Part shown: one piece after another, positions 1-8,017 of the stretch
Layout of the letters: every line of letters begins with the position of its first letter
How positions within the stretch are numbered: the stretch's first letter is position 1
Source: Burkholderiales bacterium
GTDB lineage: Bacteria > Pseudomonadota > Gammaproteobacteria > Burkholderiales > Burkholderiaceae_D
Direction: 5' to 3'
Length of the DNA: 11,366 nt
Assembly (NCBI GenBank): GCA_016197345.1
Contig: JACPVY010000121.1
Span: 1,679-13,044 of the forward strand
Made by a program: the position numbers and the translations under genes
Notes under the pieces: model-generated
What the model saw: only the letters and a program-made list of their open reading frames with translations
What the model was told of the DNA's origin: nothing
The model's database searches: none

Positions 1-402
1 AGCATTCATGGCGGCGATCACGTCGGTTTTTTCCCCGAAGGCACGACTAGCGCACAAGGCAGTTTGCTGCCATTTCATGCCAATTTATTCGAAGCGGCGA
101 TCCATGCCGACGTGCCGATCCAACCTGTTGCGGTGCGTTATCTGCGTGCCGATGGTAGCTATGAATCGGCAGTCGATTTTATTGGGGACACGAGCTTTGC
201 ACAAAGCGTGCTCAGCATCGTGCGCGCACCACGCGTAAAAACCCAACTCTTGATTTTGCCGCAAATTTCGAGCAAAAACGCGCATCGCCGCGAGTTAGCC
301 CTAGCGACGCAAAACAGTATCGCTACGGCACTGGGCGTCACGGTAGCCAGTGCCGATCAACGCGATCAATATATCCAAGCCAGCGAAGCGCGTGCCGCTT
401 AG
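1..402 (+). CDS. Lysophospholipid acyltransferase (PlsC/AGPAT family), C-terminal part
   Basis: The reading frame is open from the first base, so the N-terminus lies outside the window; 133 residues remain. The motif FPEGTTS (fragment residues 11-17) is the acyl-acceptor-binding block III of the PlsC family, and the segment VPIQPVAVRY about 25 residues later fits block IV. The HX4D catalytic block I must lie upstream. Family members transfer an acyl group from acyl-ACP or acyl-CoA to 1-acyl-glycerol-3-phosphate (or a related lyso-lipid) at the inner membrane, making phosphatidic acid. The exact acceptor cannot be told from this fragment: ornithine-lipid acyltransferases (OlsA) share the same motifs. 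The next gene starts 28 bp downstream on the same strand, which suggests cotranscription. The true gene start is not visible. Confidence 0.85.
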   Translation, partial: SIHGGDHVGFFPEGTTSAQGSLLPFHANLFEAAIHADVPIQPVAVRYLRADGSYESAVDFIGDTSFAQSVLSIVRAPRVKTQLLILPQISSKNAHRRELALATQNSIATALGVTVASADQRDQYIQASEARAA

Positions 403-430
403 CAATTCGTCGCCACTTTGAGAGATTGCC

Positions 431-1324
431 ATGGCCAATGCTTCAGAAACTTCCTTGCTCGATGTCTTACAACGTGCCGAACAAGTGTTGCAGCGCTTGC
501 AGCAAGTGCTGCCACCGCCTGCACCAGAAATCGATTGGCATGCCTATGCTTTTCGTTGGCGCAAGCGTGCCAGTTTGTTCGGCGGACAGAGTAGCGGCTA
601 TTTGCAAGGTGTGGCTCGCCTGCCCAATTTGGGGCTGCAAGATTTGCATTGCATCGGGCCGCAAAAACAGCAAATCGAACAAAACACGCGCCAATTCGTC
701 GCCGGCAAACCAGCGAATAATGTCTTGCTGACGGGCGCGCGCGGCACCGGTAAATCGTCACTGGTGAAAGCCTGCTTGCAGCAATTCATGACGCAAGGCT
801 TGCGCTTAATTGAAGTTGATCGCGCCGATTTAGTTGATTTGCCAGATATCGTGGAGTTGGTGGCCGCGCGTCCTGAGCGCTTCATTATTTTTTGCGATGA
901 TTTGAGTTTTGAAACGGGCGAGGCGGGTTATAAAGCCTTGAAAGTGGCGCTCGATGGCTCGATTGCGGCGCAATCCGATAATGTGCTGATCTATGCCACC
1001 TCGAATCGGCGTCATCTGCTGCCCGAAAGTTTTAGTGATAACGCGGGCTATAGCCATGGCGATGATGGTGATTTGCATCCCGGCGAAACGGTAGAAGAAA
1101 AAATCGCCTTGTCGGAGCGCTTTGGCATGTGGCTATCGTTTTACCCCTTTGCACAAGACAATTACCTCGATATCGTCGCTCATTGGTTGGGGCGCTTTGG
1201 CGCAAGTACAGCCGAAATCGAAGCCGCACGCTTTGACGCGCTACGCTGGGCCTTACAACGCGGCTCACGCTCCGGCCGGGTAGCGATGCAATTTGCGCGG
1301 GACTGGGCTGGGCAGCGGGTTTGA
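431..1324 (+). CDS. DUF815-family AAA+ ATPase
   Basis: This 297-residue protein is a soluble P-loop ATPase. The Walker A motif GARGTGKS is at residues 102-109, the Walker B segment FIIFCDDLSF at 151-160, and a sensor-1-like strand LIYATSNRRHL at about 186-196. The last 20 residues contain SGRVAMQFARDW, a basic sensor-2-like helix. Length and motif order fit the DUF815 family of proteobacterial ATP-binding proteins, whose cellular role is not established; no substrate can be assigned. The N-terminal 60 residues are helical and leucine/glutamine rich, probably a non-catalytic cap. The ATG at 431 has a weak GAGAG ribosome site (420-424) six bases upstream. The stop of the preceding acyltransferase gene is 28 bp upstream, so the two are likely one operon. 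A fully overlapping alternate-frame ORF starting at 426 was judged a shadow. Confidence 0.85.
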   Translation: MANASETSLLDVLQRAEQVLQRLQQVLPPPAPEIDWHAYAFRWRKRASLFGGQSSGYLQGVARLPNLGLQDLHCIGPQKQQIEQNTRQFVAGKPANNVLLTGARGTGKSSLVKACLQQFMTQGLRLIEVDRADLVDLPDIVELVAARPERFIIFCDDLSFETGEAGYKALKVALDGSIAAQSDNVLIYATSNRRHLLPESFSDNAGYSHGDDGDLHPGETVEEKIALSERFGMWLSFYPFAQDNYLDIVAHWLGRFGASTAEIEAARFDALRWALQRGSRSGRVAMQFARDWAGQRV

Positions 1325-1417
1325 TGCTAGGGAGGCATACAGCTCAGCGCATCACATCGGACTCGCATCCGCATTAATCAAGCTTGAATGATTGAAAATC
1401 TATTGTGCCGGATAGAC

Positions 1418-1439
1418 GTGTCCCTTCTCTCCTCGCGAG
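1418..1439 (+). repeat. Partial third copy of the REP-like repeat
   Basis: About 18 of 22 bases match the left half of the repeat that begins 54 bp downstream at 1472, in the same orientation: a GTGTCCC start followed by a pyrimidine tract and CTCG. The right half, with the purine arm and the GGGGGCGG tail, is absent, and the match stops at about 1439. It looks like a decayed or truncated copy; chance similarity between pyrimidine-rich tracts is a real alternative. Confidence 0.4.
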
Positions 1440-1471
1440 GCTGTTGCGACAGGTTGCGACGCATGTAAGGT

Positions 1472-1516
1472 GTGTCCCCTCTCCCCTCGTGGGAGAGGGC
1501 TAGGGAGAGGGGGCGG
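1472..1516 (+). repeat. REP-like palindromic repeat, copy 1
   Basis: The element contains a 9-bp perfect stem (CCCTCTCCC at 1477-1485, GGGAGAGGG at 1491-1499) around the loop CTCGT, followed by a second purine tract GGGAGAGGGGGCGG (1503-1516). An inverted homologous copy lies at 1608-1655. Short pyrimidine/purine palindromes of this kind are common extragenic repeats in beta- and gammaproteobacteria, usually between gene ends, as here between two convergent genes. In RNA the hairpin could act as a transcript end or stabiliser. No transposase lies in the window. Confidence 0.75.
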
Positions 1517-1607
1517 TTGCAACAGAGTAGTAAATTTTTCGGATTAAACGCAATAATCAATTCGGTAAATTGCATTTTTAGCTCTAAATCATGTTGTTTT
1601 TGCTCAG

Positions 1608-1655
1608 CCGCCCCCTCTCTCCCGGCCTCTCTCCCACGAGGGGAGAGAGGAGGTG
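1608..1655 (-). repeat. REP-like palindromic repeat, copy 2 (inverted)
   Basis: Read on the minus strand this matches copy 1: the same CTCGT loop, the same purine tail ending in GGGGGCGG, and a 10-bp perfect stem (CCTCTCTCCC at 1626-1635 with GGGAGAGAGG at 1641-1650). The stem differs from copy 1 on both arms in a way that keeps pairing. The AT-richer spacer between the two copies (1517-1607, 91 bp) shows no gene. Open frames across this block are low-complexity products of the repeat and are not annotated. The rest of 1325-1695 holds nothing else that I can identify. Confidence 0.75.
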
Positions 1656-1695
1656 TAGCGCGGCCCACATCCAGCTCGGCCTCTGAATCACCCCC

Positions 1696-2469
1696 TCAAT
1701 TCGTCATCTGCTGCCCCGCCAACAGCACATTCGCCTCTTGCGCAAAATCGGTAAAGCGCAGCGCAAATTGGGCCAATAATTCGGTTTGATTGTCGGCATT
1801 TTGGTTGATCGCTTGCTCTAACTCGGCAGCGATTTCGGCTAAGCGATTGGCTCCCAAATTGCCAGCTACACCACGCAAGGTATGGGCCATCCGTTCAGCT
1901 TCTAAGCGTTCGTTTTTATCGAGTAAATCGGCGATTTCTTGCGCTGCATTGGCGGATTTGCTGCTAAAGCGCCCCAGCAATTTGCGATATAAATCGATGT
2001 TGCCACCGACTCTGCGCAAGGCGTTTTGCAAGTCGATTTCTTTCTCGACCTTGCTTTTTTGTAGCAGATTGGAAGGTAGGGGCGGACGGGTGTTGGGGCG
2101 TAGCGCAGGGCGCAAACTGTTCGCATTATTGGGGTAAATCGTCGCCGCAGCGGGCGCGCGTTTGCCGCGCCAGCGTGCCAGCGCATCAAACAGCATATCT
2201 GGGTCGATTGGTTTCGAGATGTGGTCGTTCATGCCTGCATCTAAACAGCGCTGTCGCTCGTCACTCATGGCATAGGCGGTCATCGCAATAATCGGGATAT
2301 GCGCCTTGCTAGCATCGCGCCGTATCGTTGCGGTCGCGGTATAGCCATCGACTTCAGGCATTTGCAAATCCATCAGCACCACATCGTAATGCTTGCCGCT
2401 ATACAGCATTTCCACTGCGCGCCCACCATGTTCGGCGACATCGACGCTAATGCCAGCCATTTGCATCAA
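1696..2469 (-). pseudogene. Receiver plus HPt fragment detached from the hybrid sensor kinase
   Basis: The 257-residue frame contains most of a response-regulator receiver domain and a C-terminal histidine phosphotransfer domain. Phosphoacceptor D34 lies in VLMDLQMPEVDGY, the switch threonine is T64 (AMTAY) and the conserved lysine is K86 (SKP). The HPt motif AHTLRGVAGNLGA carries H196. Missing is the first receiver strand with the paired acidic residues (usually VDDN) that bind magnesium; homology resumes at PINQQIA, coded from about 2496, just upstream of any start codon. The fragment is therefore the 3' end of the large gene upstream, now in another frame. Translation could restart at TTG 2469 or ATG 2466, only a few bases after the TGA (2471-2473) of the upstream frame. 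Without the acidic pocket the receiver is unlikely to accept phosphate, although the HPt could still fold. Confidence 0.8.
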
Positions 2470-2470
2470 T

Positions 2471-5400
2471 TCAATCGCGATTTGTTGGTTGATCGGATAG
2501 ACGTTGTGCCTGCTGCGGGTTGATGCCGATGCCGCTATCTTGCACGGAAAACTTCAGTTTGACGCGCGCGCCCACCGCTTCCATTAATTTGCCGCGCAAA
2601 CGAATTTCGCCATGCTCGGTAAATTTCACCGCATTGCTAATCAGATTGACGAAGACCTGTCCCAAGCGTAGTGGGTCACCGCATAAGCAGGGCGGCAGAT
2701 CGGGCGCCAGATCAAATACCAAGCGCAAGCCTTTGCTCAGTACTTTTTGCCCTAGCATAGCGGTAATATTGTCTGTCACCTGTTCCAGCATGAAATCCGT
2801 ATGCTCAACCGTGAGTTGCCCCGCTTCGATTTTCGAGAAATCGAGAATATCGTTGATGATGCCCAGTAGCGCGGTGCCAGCGTTGTGGATTTTGGCGATG
2901 TAATCGTGCTGGCGCTCAGAGAGCTGGGTCATCAGCGCTAAATGGGATAAGCCAATAATCGCGTTCATCGGTGTGCGAATTTCATGGCTCATATTCGCTA
3001 AGAACAGCGATTTGGTACGGGTCGCTGCTTCCGCCAAATTTTTCGCTTCGCGTAATTCTTCTTCTTGCAAGCGATTGGTGGTTTCGTCTATCCAAAAGCC
3101 ATTCCAAACCCAGCCTTCATCTATCCATTTTGGCGCCACGGTATAGGCATGTATCCAGCGCACGCGGCCATCAAATTCAACCCGCTGGCTAAATTCACAA
3201 GGGGTCATGGTTTCAATCGCGTGGCGGATATCGGCTTGGCAGGTGTCCCTATCTTGTGGCAACACATTGCGCCAACGCGATTCCGAATTGGCTTTGATTT
3301 CAGTGGCACTGACGCCGAGAATGCTGCTGACATTTTCGCTGACAAACACATACGACATGACGCCGTCAACCACGCGGGTTTGAAACACGGAGAGCGGTAG
3401 CGCTTCGGTGATATCGGTTAAGCGTTTGCGTGCGCCTTCCGCTTCTGCTGTGCGTTCCACCACCCGCTGCTCTAGCCCTTCATTTAATTCGCGGATCAGG
3501 GTTTGTTCGCGCTGCAAATCGGCATATAGCATCGCGTTTTGCAAGGCGATTGCCGCTTGCGATGCTAATAATTCCAACACTGCAATCCGATCTGGTGTAA
3601 ATGCGCCGGGTACTAGATTGTTTTCCAAATAGATGATGCCGGTGACCCGTCCCTGATTCAATAATGGGACACACAATACCGCGCGTGGCTGTTGGCGCCG
3701 AATCCAGGCATCACGCACAAATGGCCCGGCTTGCGCTGCATTGTCGAGCACGACCGGGGTATTGGTGCGGGCGACGTAGTGTATCACCGCCCAGTTGATG
3801 CCGCAGGCGGGTTCTTGGCCATTCACCAATTTGACGAGTTGTTGCTCGACGGTGGCATGCAGCACTAGCACATCGTCTTTGTAGAGCAAGAGCATGCCAT
3901 CTTGCGCACCGGCATTTTCGACGATGATGTGCATCATCCGCTCGATCAGTTTGTCGAGTTCAATTTCGCTCGAAATCGCCTGCGAGGATTTGACAATCGT
4001 GCTCAAGTCCAATAATTGCGGGCCAATCACGCGCTGCGGGTGGGGGCTAACGGTATCGTTGCTACTGACCTTGCTAGGGGGATTAATTGCTGCTTGTAGT
4101 TCGGACGTTTTTGCTTGGCTATTCGCCCGTTTTTGCATCGCCCGCACCTTGCCGAGCGCGCCGCATTCGCGGTATAAGCGCTGCGCTTCGTCCATGTGCG
4201 CTTGCGCTACCTGCCAGCCGTCGGCCGCATACATCTGCGCTAAGGCTTCGTTGGCCCATGCTTGCAGCAACACATAGCCATGTTGTCGTGCATGGCGTAT
4301 CGCTTGCAAAAAGCAGGCTCCTGCTTGATCTTGTTCGCCACAGCCAAGTTGCCATTGCCCCAGCGCCATTTTGTAATAGGACAAGAAATTATCTGGGCTG
4401 ACCTCGGCCATGTTGCGCAGTTTTTCTAGCGCTTGTAAAGCATTCGTAGCGATTTCGGCGTCGGCTTGGCGTGCATGGATTTGCGCGCCGCAAACCACGC
4501 TGATGTGGTAATACATCATGATTACCAGCAAATTGCCACAGGCACCACGGGCGACAAATGGCGCGGCACGCTGGCAATATCGCCAAGCTAGATCGAGGTC
4601 GCCAAAGAGCATCGCATTGCGCGCCAATTCGGTTAAGGCTTCGCAGATATCGGTGCAATTATTTTCTTGCTCATACGCCGCCATGATGACTTCAGCGTGA
4701 TTGAGGTCAAACGTGATGCTATGGTTTGTCCCCATCAGGCGGCGGTCGCCCGTGCCGTGGCAGAGATGATAGGCACGCTCTAGCGCTGCTTCGTTTTGGG
4801 CAAACGGATACTTCCAGCACAGGCTTTGGCAATGCGCCAGCAATTCGGTCTTGCCTTGAAAATACGGATCATTGAAATGCTGCGTCAATTGCAGTGCCAA
4901 TTCGCCATATTCAAACGATTGTTTTAGCTTGCCTGCCACGCCAAGAATCATCGCAAACCACGCCAGCGCAACCCCTGCTTCAGGGGTCATGCCACGCTCT
5001 AGCACATGTTGCACATTGCGGCTGATGATTAAACTTAGGTTTTGCGGTTCAGCGAAATAAGCGCTAATGATGCAGCGTTCATACAGTTGATCTATCAGCC
5101 TATCTTCTAGCGGCGCTTGCGGTAATTGCGCAAAATGGGCGATGGTTTCTTCTTGGGTCAGACGGGCTAGTAGGGTCGCCGTTTCGCTGGCTAGCGCTAG
5201 CTCATCGTGCGGAAATTGAATGCCAAACAGACTTAAGCCTTGTTTGACGATCCGCAGCGCTTCGCTCGCGTCGCCCGAATTTTGCAGGGCGATACTGTAT
5301 TGCTCGCACACCGCCGCTTTATCGCAGGCGTTTTGCGCTTGCTGTAGCGCGTGGCTAAAGACAGCGTGGGCTTGGGTGAGTTGGCCAATATTCGACAGCG

Positions 5401-7834
5401 CAATGGCTTGCTGCAAATTGAGGGCAAAGCTCAGCGCATACAATTGCTGCCAACTGCCCGCCGGCAGGCAGGCAATGCCAGCGCTGAAATAGCTGGCAGC
5501 AGTATCGTAGGCAATTGAACTGGCGGCTCTTTGCCCGGCGCGTAAATTGAGTTCGGCTAATTCGATTCTTTCAGCTTCAGCGCTGATCAGGCTACTCGCT
5601 GCATTGAGGTGGTTGACGATGTCAAACATGCGCTCAATGCGTTTGTTGGGCGTCAGGTTGCGCAGCAAGGTGCGTCCCACTTGGTAGTGCAAGGCCGCGT
5701 GGTGTTGCGGTGCGATTAGGGAGTACGCCGCTTGCTGGATGCGCGGGTGCTGGAATTCATAAATCATGTTGCTGGCGCAGTTCACATGATTGCGTTCTGC
5801 TGCGCTATTGCCACCACGCTCTTCGCCGATGCGGATGATGAGGCCATTTTGCAAAGCTAGCCATAGCTTGAGATTCGTCTCTTCAAGCGGGGTGTCGGTC
5901 ACTAAGCTCAGCGTTTCGACATCAAAATTCAGCCCTAGCGTGGCCGCATATTGCAATAAGCGTTGGGTGGCGGGATCGAGGCGGCGAATGTTTTGCAGCA
6001 TCAAATCAATCACGTTATCGCTAATCGGCGACTTTTGAATGGCTTCGATATCCCATTGCCAACGCCCTTGCTCGGTATCAAATTCGATCAGGCGCGCCGC
6101 AAACAAGGCATACATCAAATGATTGACAAAAAACGGGATGCCTTGCGTTTTGCGATGCACTAGCCATGCTAATGGCCGTGCGCTTTCTAGCTCACAATTA
6201 AGGGTATCGGCAACTAGGCTCTGGATATGTTCGCACTCTAGCGGCGGTAATTCGATTTCACGTACATTTTTGCCAGCGCGGCGGATGCTGCTAATCATTT
6301 GCGCGAGCAGGGTTTCTGGCGTGACTTCATTATTGCGATAGGCACCTAGCAAGAGTAGCGGGCCATTACTCGTATCGAGCATCAGGTTTTGAATCAAGCG
6401 CAGCGTCGCGGCATCGGCCCAATGCAAATCATCGAGAAAAATCGTAAACGGGTGTTCGCGTTTGGCAAAAATGCCGATGAAATTTTGAAATACCGCATTA
6501 AAGCGATTTTGCATTTCGCTCGGCGCCAGCGGTGCTAGCGCGGGCTGCGGGCCGACAATGAGTTGGATTTCAGGAATCAAATCGATGATGATTTGGCCGT
6601 TACTTCCTAGTGCAGCGCACATTTCTTCGCGCCAATGCGCAATTTGTTCTTCGCTTTCGGTCAGCAATTGGCGGGTCAATTGCTGAAAGGCTTCGATTAA
6701 GACGTGGTAGGGTTGATTGCCGCGATACTGGTCGCAGCGACCTGTCACAAAATAGCCACCTTGGCGGGTTTTTGCCGCTAACTTGTGGATTTCATTAACT
6801 AAATTCGATTTGCCTATACCCGATGGCCCGAGCACCAGCACCATCTCCGGGTTACCTGCGCTAATGCGTTCAAATGCACTTTGCAAATGTTCAATCGCAT
6901 CATCGCGGCCATACAATTTTTGCGGCACCATGAAGCGGCTGGAAATGTCTTGCAGCCCCGGCACAAACGTCGCGGCTTGTTTGCCAGTGCGCCATTGCCG
7001 TTCACATTCGAGCAAATCAGCCTTGATGCCATAGGCACTTTGGTAGCGTTGTTCGGCGGTTTTAGCCAATAATTTCAGCACGATTTGCGCTAAGGCAGGT
7101 GGAATATCCTCGCGCAATTGATCGGGGGCGACAGGCTCTTGCGCGATATGGCAATACACCATACCCATCGCATCGGTGGCGTTAAACGGTAGCTCGCCCG
7201 TTAGCAAACGGTAAAAACTGACGCCTAGCGAATAAAAATCGCTGCGGTAATCAATCGCGCGATTCATGCGGCCAGTTTGTTCGGGTGAAATATAGGCTAG
7301 ATTGCCATGCAGAATTTGTGGGCTCACCAGCGGTTGATGTTCGCGTGAGAGCTGTGAAGCAGAGCCGAAATCGGCGAGCTTGATTTGCTGCGAGTGTGGG
7401 TCATACAACACGACGGCGGTATTCAAATCGAGATGAATCACATCAATTTGATGCAAACCGCCTAGCACTTCGGTCATTTGCAGCGCAATTGAGAAGAAAT
7501 GCGGCAAATCTAAAGGTTGGGCGCTGACTAGTTGCTCTAGCGATTGGCCGGGGAAATCGGCACAGACAATGCCGAGCGCCCCTTCCATCCCTAGCCATTG
7601 CGTCGGTTTCAGTGCGCCATTGCCGCCCAATTTTTGCATAATCGCATATTCAAGCTGGAAGCGACTACGCAGGGAATTATTGCTGGTGGTGGCATGCGCC
7701 TCGTGATACTCGTGATTGGCATGGGCTAGTTTGAGCAACACGGGTTGCCCTGAACTCAATTCCGTCGCGCGATAGGTAACGCTATGAGCGTTGCGATAAA
7801 TTTCTTGCGCGACAACATAGCCAGGAATAGACAT
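2471..7834 (-). CDS. Giant Ser/Thr kinase-like / AAA ATPase / GAF-PAS sensor histidine kinase, truncated in its ATP-binding domain
   Basis: Counting from a TTG at 7840 (two codons before the preferred ATG 7834, which has a properly spaced GAGGA site), the domains are: a Ser/Thr protein kinase-like fold at 7-280 (K37, DFG 157-159, SPEQTGRMNR 185-194); an ATPase at about 308-620 with Walker A GPSGIGKS (338-345) and Walker B FLDDLHWAD (468-476); a long helical TPR-like region at 755-1240; GAF at 1278-1435; a short coiled coil at 1440-1475; PAS at 1473-1590; and a histidine kinase with H1619 in NMSHEIRTPMN, N-box N1732/N1736 and G1 box DSGIGI (1768-1773). This order is that of the known trifunctional Ser/Thr kinase/ATPase/sensor histidine kinase family. 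No membrane segment is evident, so it should be cytosolic. The frame ends 16 residues after the G1 box; the F box and the GGTGLGL G2 box are absent and receiver sequence follows in another frame. The Ser/Thr catalytic loop is also atypical. Autophosphorylation is therefore doubtful. Confidence 0.85.
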   Translation of the reverse strand: MSIPGYVVAQEIYRNAHSVTYRATELSSGQPVLLKLAHANHEYHEAHATTSNNSLRSRFQLEYAIMQKLGGNGALKPTQWLGMEGALGIVCADFPGQSLEQLVSAQPLDLPHFFSIALQMTEVLGGLHQIDVIHLDLNTAVVLYDPHSQQIKLADFGSASQLSREHQPLVSPQILHGNLAYISPEQTGRMNRAIDYRSDFYSLGVSFYRLLTGELPFNATDAMGMVYCHIAQEPVAPDQLREDIPPALAQIVLKLLAKTAEQRYQSAYGIKADLLECERQWRTGKQAATFVPGLQDISSRFMVPQKLYGRDDAIEHLQSAFERISAGNPEMVLVLGPSGIGKSNLVNEIHKLAAKTRQGGYFVTGRCDQYRGNQPYHVLIEAFQQLTRQLLTESEEQIAHWREEMCAALGSNGQIIIDLIPEIQLIVGPQPALAPLAPSEMQNRFNAVFQNFIGIFAKREHPFTIFLDDLHWADAATLRLIQNLMLDTSNGPLLLLGAYRNNEVTPETLLAQMISSIRRAGKNVREIELPPLECEHIQSLVADTLNCELESARPLAWLVHRKTQGIPFFVNHLMYALFAARLIEFDTEQGRWQWDIEAIQKSPISDNVIDLMLQNIRRLDPATQRLLQYAATLGLNFDVETLSLVTDTPLEETNLKLWLALQNGLIIRIGEERGGNSAAERNHVNCASNMIYEFQHPRIQQAAYSLIAPQHHAALHYQVGRTLLRNLTPNKRIERMFDIVNHLNAASSLISAEAERIELAELNLRAGQRAASSIAYDTAASYFSAGIACLPAGSWQQLYALSFALNLQQAIALSNIGQLTQAHAVFSHALQQAQNACDKAAVCEQYSIALQNSGDASEALRIVKQGLSLFGIQFPHDELALASETATLLARLTQEETIAHFAQLPQAPLEDRLIDQLYERCIISAYFAEPQNLSLIISRNVQHVLERGMTPEAGVALAWFAMILGVAGKLKQSFEYGELALQLTQHFNDPYFQGKTELLAHCQSLCWKYPFAQNEAALERAYHLCHGTGDRRLMGTNHSITFDLNHAEVIMAAYEQENNCTDICEALTELARNAMLFGDLDLAWRYCQRAAPFVARGACGNLLVIMMYYHISVVCGAQIHARQADAEIATNALQALEKLRNMAEVSPDNFLSYYKMALGQWQLGCGEQDQAGACFLQAIRHARQHGYVLLQAWANEALAQMYAADGWQVAQAHMDEAQRLYRECGALGKVRAMQKRANSQAKTSELQAAINPPSKVSSNDTVSPHPQRVIGPQLLDLSTIVKSSQAISSEIELDKLIERMMHIIVENAGAQDGMLLLYKDDVLVLHATVEQQLVKLVNGQEPACGINWAVIHYVARTNTPVVLDNAAQAGPFVRDAWIRRQQPRAVLCVPLLNQGRVTGIIYLENNLVPGAFTPDRIAVLELLASQAAIALQNAMLYADLQREQTLIRELNEGLEQRVVERTAEAEGARKRLTDITEALPLSVFQTRVVDGVMSYVFVSENVSSILGVSATEIKANSESRWRNVLPQDRDTCQADIRHAIETMTPCEFSQRVEFDGRVRWIHAYTVAPKWIDEGWVWNGFWIDETTNRLQEEELREAKNLAEAATRTKSLFLANMSHEIRTPMNAIIGLSHLALMTQLSERQHDYIAKIHNAGTALLGIINDILDFSKIEAGQLTVEHTDFMLEQVTDNITAMLGQKVLSKGLRLVFDLAPDLPPCLCGDPLRLGQVFVNLISNAVKFTEHGEIRLRGKLMEAVGARVKLKFSVQDSGIGINPQQAQRLSDQPTNRD

Positions 7835-7842
7835 TGCCAAAT

Positions 7843-7847
7843 ATCCT
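7843..7847 (-). promoter_or_regulatory. Ribosome binding site deciding the start of the giant sensor gene
   Basis: On the minus strand GAGGA lies eight bases upstream of ATG 7834, a normal spacing, but only two bases from TTG 7840. This favours the ATG, giving a protein of 1787 residues. In the rest of 7848-8017 I see AT-rich stretches (for example around 7905-7935) that may hold a promoter, but no convincing -35/-10 pair. Confidence 0.6.
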
Positions 7848-8017
7848 CATCATGCGCGATGGGCGAGGTAAAAGTTGATCGTGTTGGAGAGAATAACGAC
7901 TTTCGAATCAGCTATAGTTTTTTTCCATTCTAACCGCCTTTATTGGCCTCGTATATCTTTAGTTTGTGCAGGCTGTGTCGTAAGGTAAGCGCTCGGGTGG
8001 CGGCTGTATGACGGATC

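Noticed and set aside
64..402. Start of the acyltransferase at ATG 64
   Set aside because: The FPEGTTS motif lies upstream in the same open frame, so the gene continues beyond the window edge.
1418..1655. Possible CRISPR array
   Set aside because: There are only two full copies, they are inverted relative to each other, each is itself a hairpin, and no cas gene is nearby.
1378..1789. Open frames on both strands (1378-1668 minus, 1472-1789 plus) rich in Pro, Ser, Arg and Gly
   Set aside because: They run through the REP-like palindromes and owe their length to low-complexity repeat sequence; the plus frame also overlaps the receiver-HPt fragment and has no domain signal.
2520..7072. Many plus-strand frames of 60-130 codons inside the giant sensor gene
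   Set aside because: They are antisense shadows of a strongly coding minus-strand frame with continuous domain homology; none has a recognisable domain.
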